Shown here: piece after piece, positions 39,385 through 64,000 of the stretch
Numbering within the stretch: the first letter of the stretch is position 1
Layout: the number at the start of each line of letters is the position of its first letter
Assembly (NCBI RefSeq): GCF_035594125.1
Contig: NC_087198.1
Location: 1,400,599-1,464,598, forward strand
Reading direction: 5' to 3'
DNA length: 64,000 nt
Source: Scylla paramamosain
Taxonomy: Eukaryota > Arthropoda > Malacostraca > Decapoda > Portunidae
Notes under the pieces: generated by a model
The model's database searches: none
What the model saw: only the letters and a program-made list of their open reading frames with translations
What the model was told of the DNA's origin: nothing
Made by a program: the position numbers and the translations under genes

Positions 39385-41215
39385 ATATTTCGTTGATAAA
39401 TTACATTCAGGACAGTTAGGAAACATCCCTTACAGAAGAATAAGATCGCAGAAGAATGATCCTAAATGGATGACTGATAATAAAACACTACATAGGGCGA
39501 AAGAGAAGTATATATGAGATTAAAGACAGGGGAAGTGGTTTTAAGGCCATAATATAATGAATTAGAAAAGTCAGGAGTTTAACAAGGAAAGCTAAAAATA
39601 GTTAAGCATTAAAGGTAGCCAGCCAAGCGAAGATGGACCCCAAGGGATTTTATCAGACATATAAGACGAAGAATAGAGAAACAAAAATTCCTTAAAGACA
39701 GCAGAATGGGACCTGCTTGGTTGTTGGGAGGAAATTAGTAAAATTGTGAATGAGTATTTTTTAACTGTCTTTGCCCAGGAAAACATGCAGGATTTGCCGA
39801 ATAGTGAGAAGATATTTAGAATAGAAGAGAAAGAGAAGCTGACAGATATTACTATAACTAAAGAGAGAGTGGAACAGGAGATAGATCAGCTGAAAAGTTC
39901 AAGTCACCAGGACCAGATGAAATATATTCCAAAGTATTTAAGGAATGGAAAAAGGTTATAAGTAATCTGTTAGTTTCTGTCCTTAGGAAATCACTTTAGT
40001 CATGTGAGGTATCGGTAATGTGGAGGCAGATAATGGTGATAGTTATGGCATCCTATATCAGGACTTTAGTAAAGCATTTGACAAGGTACCCAATCAGAGG
40101 CTACTGAGAAAGGTTAGGGCGCACGAGAGAGATGAGGTGTTTAGATTGGATAAGGTCATGGCTAAGCGGCAGGCGACAGAGTGTTGTAATAAACGGCTCT
40201 AAATCCGAGTGGGGTCAAGTAATTAGTGGGGTGACAAAGGAATTATTAGTATTAGGGCCGATGTTGTTTGTTATATATGTCAGTGACTTGGATAGTGGAA
40301 TTAGTAGTGTTGTTAGTAAAGTTGCGGATGACACAAGAGTATGTAGATTAATTAGGTCTGAATTGCATACAATCGCCTTGCAGGCAGATATGGATAGGAT
40401 GAACGAATGGACAGACAGATGGGAAATGCAGTTTAATATCAACAAATTGAAAGCACTTAGCGTAAGTGGAAGAAACCCACACATTAGTTACACAATGAAC
40501 AACCAAGTTCTGGTAGGTTCAGGGTAAGAAAATGATTTGAGATTTAAAGTTAGCCTTGAACTCCGTCTAAGAAAGCAATGCAAAAAGGCCAGAAACAAAG
40601 CAAATAGTGTATTATGATTCATTTTCATGAGTGCTAAAAGGAGAACTCCCGAAGTAATATTAGTTACATTTGGCGCTGGTCAAACTTCATCTAGAATACG
40701 CTGTCCAATTCTGGTCACCACATCACAGGAAGGATAAAGGTCTATTAGAATCAGTACAAAAAAGAATGACTAAAAGGATACAGGGGATGAGGAGTATTCC
40801 TTACGAAGCGATATTCAAGCTGTTAAATTTACATTCTTTAGAGAGACGTAGGTTAAGAGTGTACCTGATAGAAGTCTTTAAGTGGTATATGGGTTATAAC
40901 AAGGGCAACATAAGGAAAATTCTTAGAATCTGTAACCATGATAGAACAAGAAAAATGGGTTCAAGCCTGAAAACTTGATGCTCAAAAAGGAGACAAGAAG
41001 GAATTGGTTCTCAAATAAAATAGTAGATGATTGGAACGGACGTAGTAATCAAGCTGTTAGTGCTGAGGCATTTGGGAACTGTAAGAGAAAATTAGACATT
41101 TATGGATGGGGGTGATAGGTGGGAATAGGTAGGCATATTTCATACAAATACTGCCATGTGTAGGCCTGATGCCTTCTTGCAGATTTACTTATTTCTTATG
41201 TTCTTATATTCTTAT
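39385..41215 (+). mobile_element. CR1-like LINE fragment, copy 2 (5' truncated)
   Basis: About 1.83 kb, the same element as at 20411-22085 with the same 5' truncation point, the same 3' tail (41193-41215) and the same satellite sequence on both sides. It keeps the 179 bp (39970-40148) missing from copy 1. Confidence 0.87.
39440..41120 (+). pseudogene. Reverse transcriptase remnant of CR1-like LINE, copy 2
   Basis: Broken ORF2-like coding. The order is: the linker region NEYFLTVFAQENMQDLP and ITKERVEQEIDQLK (39746-39900); a frameshift, then SPGPDEI in another frame near 39905; the RT motif YGILYQDFSKAFDKVPNQ (40020-40110); after a further frameshift QVISGVTKELLVLGPMLF; the box VADD (40321-40332), where copy 1 has FADD; and DMDRMNEWTDRWEMQFNI (40390-40440). 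The post-RT tail follows: HLEYAVQFWSPHHRKDKG and KRIQGMRSIPYEAIFKLL (40670-40978), then VDDWNG near 41025. Several stops and shifts make it inactive. Clade assignment is from motif knowledge only. Confidence 0.82.
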
Positions 41216-44200
41216 TACCAAAAGTGTGTATTTTCAGTGTTTTTCAGCTATTACGTGAAAAAAAATGCCAAAATGGATGCAAAGCACCCAAAATGAGTAA
41301 AAAAAAAAAGGGACATTACGAGAAACGTGCATTATGAGTGTTTTTTTCAGATTCTTAGATACCAAAACGCTGAATAAAACTCATGAATAAAACTCTTAAT
41401 TGAGAAACAGAACAACCTTACCAAATGCGTGTATTTTGAGTGTTTTTCACATTCTTAGTTACCAAAACCCCAAATTGCAAATGAAACTAGCTTTATGTGA
41501 AAAAAAAGGCATTTCCAGAAAGGTGTCTTTTAAGGGTTTTTGTACGTGTTAGGCAATAAAGCACTTGAAAGCAGGGCAATCACATTACATAGGAATAAAA
41601 CCAACTTTAACCAAGAACTTGCCTTTAAGTGTTTTTGACCTCCTTACATACCAAAACGCTAAAACGCATGCAAAACATCCTTTATGGAGAACTGAATAAC
41701 ATTACCAAAATGAAACGGATGCAAACCAACCAATATGAAGAAATAGAATAACATTACCAAAAAGATATATTTTGAGAGTTTTCAGCTTGCTACCTACAAA
41801 AAATGCGAAAATGGATGGAAAGCACTCTATATTGGGAAACAAAAGAACATTACGAGAAACGTGTATAATGAGTGTTTTATAATTTCACAGGAACCACAAA
41901 GCAAAAAACGCAAAAACTCGTGTATATAGAGAAGTTTCTTACATACCAAAATGCTGAAATGCATAAAATAACACTTTTAATTGAAAGACAGGACTACCTT
42001 ACTAAATGTGTGTATTTTGAGTGTTTTTCACATTCTTAGTTACGAAAATCCCAAATTACATGCGAAACTAGCTTTATGTGGGAAAAAAAAAATGATATTA
42101 CCAGAAAAGTGTGTTTTGAGTGTTTTTGAGCGTGATGTGCAACAAAGCACTAAAAAGCAGAACAATCACATTACATGGGAATAAAACCAACTTTTACGAA
42201 GAACTTGCCTCTAAGTGTTTTTTTTTAACTCCATACATACCAAAACGCTAAAACGCATGCAAAACAACCTTTATGGAGAAATATTACCAAAAACATGTAT
42301 TTTGAGTGTTTTTGATCATGTTATTTATAAAAACGCTTAAATACATGCAAAGAACCTTATGTTTGGGAAACGAAAGGACATTTCGAGAAACGTGTATTAT
42401 GAGTGTTTTTAAGTTCCTTATGTACCAAATAAGCTAAAACTCACAATTAACACTCTTTATAAAAAAAATAAATAAAATAAAATATTTTTTTTTATTCATC
42501 TTCATAGGTACTAAGATGCCAAAATTCTGGCAATATTCTTTGGGAATCGAAAACAAAATGACTGAAAAAGTTTCTTTTAGTTGTTTTACGTAGAAAAACG
42601 CTAAAACGGATGCAAACCAACCAATATGAAGAAATAGAATAATATTACCAAAAAGGTATATTTTGAGTGTTTTTGAGCTTGTTACTTACAAAAAACGCGA
42701 AAATGGATGCAAAGCACTCCCTATTGGGAAAGAAAAGGACATTACGAGAAACGTGTATAATGAGTGTCTTATTATTTTCCGGCAAAAGAACTTGTGGTTC
42801 ACAAGAACCACAAGGCAAAAAACGCAAAAACTCGTGTATATAAAGAAGTTTCTTAGATACCAAAATGCTGAAACTCATGAATAACAATCTTAATTGAGAA
42901 ACAGAACAACATTACCAAATGCGTGTATTTTGAGTGTTTTTTTCACATTCTTAGTTAGCAAAACCCCAAACAGCATGCGAAACTAGCTTTATGTGTGAAA
43001 AAAAAACTGACATTACCAGAAGTGTCTTTTGAGTGTTTTTGAACGTGTTAGGCAATAAAGCACTAAAAAGCAGGGCAATCATATTACATTGGAATAAAAC
43101 CAACTTTTACCAAGAACTTGCTTTGAAGTGTTTTTTAGCTCCTTACATAACAAATCGCTAAAACGCATGCAAAACACTCCTTTATGGAGAAGCAGAATAA
43201 CATTACCTTAATACAAGTGTTTTTGAGTGTTTTTTATCATGTTACCTATAAAAACACTTAAATACATGCAAAGATCCCTATATTTGGGAAACAAAAGGAC
43301 ATTACGAGAAATGTGTATTATGAATGTTTTTAAGTTCCTTAAGTACCAAAACGTTAAAACCTACAAATAACACTCTTGATAGAGAAAAAAAAAATAGCAT
43401 TTTTATTTTTTTGTTATTCATGTTCATAGGTACCAAGACGCCAAAATTCTACCAAAATTTATGGAAATTATGTGGAAAAAAGAACATTATCGAAAAAGAT
43501 AATTTTACCTTTTTTCGGAGTTATGTACCAAACCATAAAGTGTATGCAAAGCCACCTATTTGGGAAAATTTAACGACTTTACAAGAAACCTGTCTTTTGA
43601 GTGTTTTTTTCGCATGTTAGGTACCAAAACGATAGATAATATGAAAGTCACTCTATATGGAAATCCAAAACAAAATTACTGAAAACGTGTCTTTTAAAAG
43701 ATTTACGTAGAAAAAACGCTAAAACGGATGCAAACCAACCAATATGAAAAAAATAGAATAATATTACCAGAAAAGTATATTTTGTGTGTTTTTGATCTTG
43801 TTACATAAAAAAAAACACAAAAATGGATGGAAAGCACTGTATATTAGGAAAAAAAGGACATAACGAAAAACGTGTATAATGAGTGTTTTATAGTTTCACC
43901 AGAATCACAAGGCAAAAAACGCAAAAACTCGTATGTGTGGAGAAGTTTCCAAGATACCAAAATCCTGAAACTCATGAATAACTTTCTTAATCAAGAAACA
44001 GAGCAACATTACTGAATGCGTGTATTTTGAGTGTTTTTTTACATTCTTAGTTACCAAAATCCCAAATTCCATGCGAAACTAGCTTTATATGGGAAAATGA
44101 CATTACCAGAAAAGTGACTTTGAGTGTTTTTGAGACTGTTAGGCAATAAAGCACTAAAAAGCAGAGCAATCACATTACATGGAAATAAAACTAACTTTTA

Positions 44201-44227
44201 CGAAGGACTTGCCTTTTAGTGTTTTTG
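41216..44227 (-). repeat. Satellite block after LINE copy 2, 5-mer passing into 12-mer HOR, - orientation
   Basis: The first monomers match those after LINE copy 1, including the step from 5-mer alpha into 12-mer first alpha near 41375. The match breaks near 41710, where ACATTACCAAAATGAAACGG joins two different monomers and several are missing. The 12-mer array continues to the inverted module at 44228. The stretch 43170-44227 is one of three copies of a block also at 9171-10235 and about 57420-58390. Confidence 0.85.
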
Positions 44228-44706
44228 ACACGCAGTTAGTAAGGTTGTTCTGTTTCTCAATTAAGAGTGTTATTCATGAGTTTCAGCATTTTGGTATTTA
44301 GGAAACTTCTCCATATACACGAGTTTTTGCGTTTTTTGCTTTGTGTTTTTTTTGAATTATAAAACATTCATTATACACTTCTCTCGCAATGTCCCTTTGT
44401 TTCCCAATATAGAGTGCTTTGTATCAATTTTTTGCGTTTTTTTTTTTGTAGGTAACAAGCTCAAAAACACTCAAAATATACATTTTTGGTAATGTTTTTC
44501 TGCTTCTTGATATTGGTTGATTTGCATCAATTTTAGCGTTTTTCTACGTAAAACACTGAGAAGACACATTTTCAGTAATTTTTTTTTGGATTCCCACATA
44601 GAGTGAGTTCCTTATTATTTATCTTTTTGGTGCCTAGCAAGCTGAAAAACACTCAAAAGACAGATTTCTGGTAAGGTCTTTAATTTCCTCACATGGGAGG
44701 CTTTGC
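44228..44706 (+). repeat. Inverted HOR module, copy 3 of 5
   Basis: A + strand segment in a - strand array, from GACACGCAGTTAGTAAGGTT through alpha, alpha', beta, gamma and delta to GGAGGCTTTGCATG. Junctions correspond to those at 10236 and 10695. Confidence 0.85.
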
Positions 44707-58416
<13,710 letters not shown>

Positions 58417-60320
58417 GTGTTTTTGTAGGTAAAAAGCTCAAAAACACTCAAAATATACCATTTTGGTAACGTTTTTCTATTTCTTGATATTGGTTGGTTT
58501 CCATCCATTTTAACGTGTTTCTACGTAAAACACTGAGAAGACACGTTTTCAGTAACTTTGATTTGGATTCCCATATAGAGTGAATTCCGTATTATTTATC
58601 GTTTTTGTGCCTAACATGCTAAAAAACACTAAAAACACAGATTTCTGGTAAGGTCGTTTAATTTTGCATGCACTTTATGGTTTGGTATATAACAGTCCGA
58701 AAAAAAAAGCTGAAATTAACTTTTTTGATAATCTTCTTTTATCACATAATTACCCTGAATTTTCCCAGAATTTTGGCATCTCTGGCATTCCATTTCTGAA
58801 ATTTTGGAATTTGGCTCCTTTGAAGATGAATGACAAAAAAAAAACTTTTTATTTTATTTTTTATTTATTTTTTTATTTAATTTTTAAATAAACAGTGTTA
58901 TTTGTGTGTTTTAGCTTTTTGGTACTTAAGGAACTTAAAAAAACACTCATAATACACGCTTCTCGTAATGTCCTTTTGTTTACCAAACATAATGTTCTTT
59001 GCATGTACTTAAGCGTTTTTAAAGATAACATGATCAAAAACACTAAAAATACATGTATGATATTCTTTTTCTCCATAAAGTTTTTTTTTCATGCGTTTTA
59101 GCGGTTTGGTATATAAGGGGTTAAAAAATTCTTCGTAAAAGTTGGTTTTATTCCCATGTAATATGATCGTTCTTATTTTTAGTGCTTTGTTCCATATCAC
59201 GCTGAAAAACACTCAAAAAACACTTTTCTGGTAATATCATTTTTTTTCCCACATGAAGCTAGTTTCGCATGTAATTTTGCATTTTCGTAACTAACGATGG
59301 GAAAAACACTGAAAATACACAATTTGGTAAGGTAGTTCTGTTTATCTATTAAAAGTGTTATTCATGCATTTATTCATTTTGGTATGTAAGAAATTTCCCT
59401 ATATACACGAGTTTTTGCGTTTATTGCCTTGTGGTTCTTTTAAAACTATAAAACACTCATTATACACGTTTCTCGTAATGTCCTTTTGTTTTCTAATATA
59501 GAGTGCTTTACATCTATTTTTGCATTTTTTGTAAGTAACAAGCTCAAAAACACTGAAAATATATCTTTTTGGTAATGTTATTCTATTTCTTCATATAGGA
59601 TGGTTTGTATCTGCTTTAGCGTTTTTCTACGTAAAACACTGATAAGACACGTTTTCAGTAATTTTCTTTTGGATTCATATATTGACTGACTTCCAAATGA
59701 TTTATCGTTTTGGTGCCTAACATGGTGAAAAACAATGAAAAGACAGGTTTCTGGTAAAGTCGTTTAACTTCCCTATATAGGTGGCTTTGCATGCTGTTTA
59801 GGGTTTGGTACATAACAATCCGAAAAAAAAGCTATAATTAACTTATATGATAATGTTCTTTTTTCCACATAAATTCCCTGAATTTTGGCAGAATTTTGGC
59901 ATCTCGGTGCCTATGAAGATCAATAACAAAAAAAAAAAATCCCATTTGATTATTTTTTTATTCATTATATTTTTTTTTTCTAAAGAGTGTTATTTGTGGG
60001 TTTTAGCTTTTTGGTACTGAAGGAACTTAAAAATCACCAATAATACACGTTGCTCGTAATGTTCTTTCGTTTCCCAAACATGTATTTAAGCGTTTTTATA
60101 GATAACATGATCAAAAACACTCAAAATACATGTATTTGGTAATGTAATTATGTTTCTCCATAAAATGTATTTTGCATGCGTTTTAGCGTTTTGGTACGTA
60201 AGGAGCTCAAAAACACTTAAAGGCAGGTTCTTGGTAAAATTTGGTTTTATTCCCATGTAATGAGATTGCCCTGACTTTTAGTGCTTTATTGCGTTACACG
60301 CTCAAAATCACTGAAAAGAC

Positions 60321-60710
60321 ATGCAAAGTGTCCCATATGAGGAAATTAAAGACCTTACCAGAAATCTGTCTTTTGAGTGTTTTTCTGCATACTAGGCACC
60401 AAAACGATAAATAATAAGGAACTCACTCTATGTGGGAATCCAAAAGAAAACTACTGAAAATGTGTCTTCTAAGTGTTTTACTTAGAAAAACGCTAAAACT
60501 GATGCTTGTTACCTACAAAAAAAAAGCTCAAAAAATTGATACAAAGCACTCTATATTGGCAAACAAAGGGACATTGCGAGAAAAGTGTATAATGAATGTT
60601 TTATAGTTCAAAAAAACAACAAGGCAAAAAACGCAAAAACTCGTGTATATGCTGAAACTCATGAATAACACTCTTAATTGAGAAACAGATCAACCTTACT
60701 AAATGCGTGT
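60321..60710 (-). repeat. Inverted HOR module, copy 4 of 5 (internally deleted)
   Basis: Left junction GAAAAGACATGCAAAG and right junction AAATGCGTGT-CAAAAACGCA match those of copy 1. Most of the gamma monomer is missing: GCTAAAACTGATG joins directly to CTTGTTACCTAC near 60505. Part of alpha' is missing near 60650. Confidence 0.85.
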
Positions 60711-63445
60711 CAAAAACGCATAAAAAGTTGGTTTTATTCCCATGTATTGTGATTGCCCTGCTTTTTAGTGCTTTATTGCCTAACACGCTCAAAAACATTC
60801 AAAGACACTTTTCTGGTAATGTCATTTTTTCTCCTACTCCATATCCACGAGTTTTTGTTTTTTGCCTTTTGGTTTGTTTGAACTATAAAAAACTCATTAT
60901 ACACTTTTCTTGCAAAGTCCTTTTGTTTTCTAATTTAGAGTGCTTTGCATCAATTTTCCCGTTTTTTGTAGGTAACAAGCTCAAAAACACTCAAAATATA
61001 CCCTTTTGGTAATGTTTTTCTATTTCTAGACACTGGTTGGTTTCAATACGTTTTAGCGTTTTTCTACGTAAAACACTGAAAAGACACGTTTTGAGCAATT
61101 TTGTTTTGGATTCTCATATAGAGTGAGTTCCTTATTATTTATCGTTTTGGTGCCTAATATGCTGAAAAACACTCAAAAAACAGATTTCTGGTAAGGTCGT
61201 TTAATTTCCTCACATAGGAGTTTTTGGATGCACTTTATGGTTTGGTATATAACAGTCCAAAAAAAAAGGTAAAATTAACTTTTTTAATAATTTTCTTTTA
61301 TCATATAATATCCCTGAATTTTCCCAGAATTTTGACATCTCGGTACCTATGAAGATGAATAACAAAAAAAGAAAATCCTATTTTTTTATTTTCTTACTTT
61401 CTAAATAAAGTGTTATTTGTGGGTTATAACTTTTTGGTACTTAAGGAACTTAAAATCTCTTATAATACACATTTCTCGTAATGTTCTTTCGTTTCGCAAA
61501 CATAAGGTTCTTTGTATGTATTTAAGCGTTTTTATGGATAACATGATGAAAACCCTCAAAATATATGTTTTTGGTAATTTTATTCTGTTTCTCCATAAAA
61601 GGTGTTTTGCAAGCGTTTTAGCGTTTTGTTATGTAATGAGCTCAAAAACACTTAAAAGCAAGTTCTTGGTAAAAGTTGTTTTTATTCCCATGTAATGTGA
61701 TTACCCTGGTTTTTAGTGCTTTATTGCCTAACACGCTCATAAACACTCAAAAGACACTTTTCTGGTAATATCATTTTTTTCCCACATAATGTTAGTTTTG
61801 CATGGAATTTGGGGTTTTGGTAACTAAGAATGTGAATAAAACTCAAAACACAGGCATTTAATAAGGTTGTTCTATTTCTTAATTAAAAGTGTTATTCATG
61901 AGTTCCAACATTTTGGTATGTAAGAAACTTTTCTTCTACACACATTTGGTAAGGTATTTCTGTTTCAAAATTAAAAGTGTTATTGATGAGTTTCAGCTTT
62001 TTGGTATGTAAGAAACTTCTTTATGTACACGAGTTTTTGAGCTTTTTACCTTGTGGTTCTTGTCAAACTATAAAACACTCATACACGTTTTTCGTAATGT
62101 CCTTTTCTTCGCCAATAGGAAGTGTTTTCCATCCATTTTTGCATTTTTTGTAGGTAACAAGCTCAAAAACACATAAAAATATATCTTTTTGGTAAGGTTA
62201 TTCTATTTCTTCATATTGGTTACTTTACATCCGTTTTAGCGTTTTTCTACGTAAATCACTAAAAAGACACGTTTTCAGTAATATTGTTAAAATTGCTAAA
62301 AAACGATTAAAAGACAGGTTTCTGCTAAAGTCGTGTAATTTCCCCATATAGGTGGATTTGCATACACTTCAGGGTTTGTACATAACCATAAAAAAGCTAA
62401 ATTATTTTATTATATAATGTTTTTTTTTTACAAAATTTCCATTAATTTTGCCAGAATTTTACCATCTCGGTACCTATGAAGATGAATAACAAAATTTTTT
62501 TTTCTCTCTATAAAGAGTGTTATTTGTGGGTTTTACCTTTTTTGGTACTTAAGTAACTTAAAAACACTCATAATACACGATTTTCGTAATGTCCTTTTGT
62601 TATACATACATGAGGTTCTTTACATGTATTTAAGCATTTTTATAGGTTACATGATCAAAAACACTCAAAATACATGTTTTTGGTAATGTTAATCTGTTTC
62701 TCCATAAAGGGTGTTTTGCATGCGTTTTAGCGATTTGGCATGTAAGGATTTAAAAAACACTTAAAGGCAAGTTCTTTGTAAAAATTTTTTTTTTCCCTTA
62801 TAATGTAATTGTTCTGCTTTTTAGTACTTTGGTGCATATCACGCTCAAAAAAACTAAAAAGATACTTTTTTGGAAATGTCATTTTTTCTTCCCATATGAA
62901 GGTAGTTTCGCATGTAATTTTGCATTTTCGTAACTAAGTATGTGAAAAACACTCAACTTTTTTCGTAATGTTCTTTTTCCACATAAATTCCCTGAATTTT
63001 GGCAGAATTTTTGACATCTCGGTACCTATGAAGATGAATGAAAAAAATTTTTAAAAATCTCATTTTCTTATTTTTTCATTTATTATTATTTTTTTTTTTT
63101 CTAAAGAGTGTTATTTGTGGGTTTTAGCTTTTTGGTACTGAGGGAACTTAAAACTCATAATACACGTTTCTCGTAAAGTTCTTTCGTTTCCCAAATATAA
63201 AGTTCTTTACATGTATTTAAGCGTTTTTATACATAACATGATCAAAAACACTCAAAATGCATGTATTTTGTAATGTAATTCTGTTTCTCCATAAAATGTA
63301 TTTTATATGCGTTTTAGCGTTTTGGTACGTAAGGAGCTCAAAAACACTTAAAGGCAAGTTTTTTGGTAAAATTTGGTTTTATTCCCATGTAATGTGATTG
63401 CTCTGGCTTTTAATGGTTTATTGCGTCCAAAAACACTGAAAAGAC

Positions 63446-63899
63446 ATGCAAAGCGTCCCATATGAGGAAATTAAAGACCATACCAGAAATCTGTCTTTTG
63501 AGTGTTTTTCAGCATGTTAGGAACCAAAACGATAAATAATAAGGAACTCAACTCTATGTGGGAATCCAAAAGAAAATTAGTGAAAACGTGTCTTTTTCAG
63601 TGTTTTACGTAGAAACACGCTAAAACTAACACAAACCAACCAATATCAAGAAGCAGAAAAACATTACCAAAAATGTATATTTTGAGTGTTTTTGAGCTTG
63701 TTACCTACAAAAAAAACGGGAAAATGCATACAAAGCACTCTATATTGGGAAACAAAGGGACATTGCGAGAAAAGTGTATAATAAATGTTTTATAGTTCAA
63801 AAAAACCACAAGGCATGAAACGCAAAAACTCGTGTATATGCTGAAACTCATGAATAACACTCTTAATTGAGAAACAGAGCAACTTTACTAAATGCATGT
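63446..63899 (-). repeat. Inverted HOR module, copy 5 of 5
   Basis: Full-length module with the same junctions (GAAAAGACATGCAAAGCG and AAATGCATGT-CAAAAACACT). It carries the same short alpha' deletion as copy 4 (GTGTATATGCTGAAACTC), so copies 4 and 5 are closest relatives. Confidence 0.87.
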
Positions 63900-64000
63900 C
63901 AAAAACACTAAAAGGCAAGTTCTTCTTAAAAGTTGGTTTTATTCCCACGTAATGTGATTGCCCTGCTTTTTAGTGTTTTATTGCCTAACACACTTAAAAA

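Larger units (their letters stand above)
58417..64000 (+). repeat. Satellite block, 12-mer HOR, + orientation
   Basis: The array returns to + near 58417, where TTTTTGAGCGTTTTTTGAGT leads into forward beta text. The part 59231-60710 repeats the start of the window (1-1610) in direct orientation, including its inverted module. The part 61200-63899 is an inverted counterpart of 10236-13500. It contains two inverted modules and runs off the window end. No gene is seen. Confidence 0.88.

Noticed and set aside
40215..40484. 89-residue - strand ORF in LINE copy 2
   Set aside because: Antisense shadow of the RT remnant at 40132-40527.

Overview
The window is eukaryotic satellite DNA with no cellular gene. 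The sequence is A+T-rich, and nearly all of it is built from one family of diverged tandem monomers of about 95 bp (roughly 94-99 bp by counting). They are interrupted by three fragments of non-LTR retrotransposons and three long (TA)n tracts. I see no tRNA, rRNA, CRISPR array, operon or conserved host protein. The best clue to the host is the retrotransposons. The minus-strand fragment at 24.1-24.8 kb encodes the post-RT tail of a LINE type that I recall as very common in decapod crustaceans, especially crabs. The two other fragments are CR1-like. A decapod (or at least arthropod) genome is therefore my inference, at moderate confidence.

The satellite has a nested architecture. Five monomer types follow one another in a fixed order. 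I call them alpha (ends ...CTCATAATACACGTTTCTCGTAATGTC), beta, gamma, delta (contains GGTGCCTAACACGCTC) and epsilon (contains AATGTGAAAAACACTC). In the zones 5.9-9.2, 14.7-20.4, 24.8-39.4 kb they form a 5-mer higher-order repeat (HOR) of about 405-490 bp. In the zones 1-5.6, 9.2-14.7, 22.2-23.9 and 41.4-64 kb a longer HOR of about 1.1-1.2 kb is present. It can be read as two successive epsilon-alpha-alpha'-beta-gamma-delta hexamers that have diverged from each other (12 monomers). The 12-mer therefore looks like a derivative of the 5-mer by duplication of alpha, then doubling of the whole unit.

Orientation changes about twenty times. Both window ends run on the + strand. Much of the middle (7.6-23.9, 28.3-32.8, 36.7-58.4 kb) runs on the - strand, with + blocks at 5.9-7.5, 24.8-28.3 and 32.8-36.6 kb. 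A module of about 455 bp is embedded backwards relative to its array at five places with the same two junctions, so the inversion was copied as part of an HOR unit. Larger duplications overlie this: an inverted pair (5.86-7.42 / 15.71-17.36 kb) next to a direct pair (7.58-9.17 / 17.48-18.85 kb); a CR1-like insertion duplicated with its satellite flanks (20.3-22.6 / 39.3-41.7 kb); a block present three times (9.2-10.2 / 43.2-44.2 / 57.4-58.3 kb); and distant arms joining the left and right parts (1-1.6 / 59.2-60.7 kb direct; 10.2-13.5 / 61.2-63.9 kb inverted).

The noteworthy object is the satellite system itself: a two-level HOR family with recurring inversions and both-strand 32-codon open frames. 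It could be centromeric, pericentromeric, or from a repeat-rich sex or B chromosome; the sequence alone does not decide. All similarities were read by eye and no identity values were computed.
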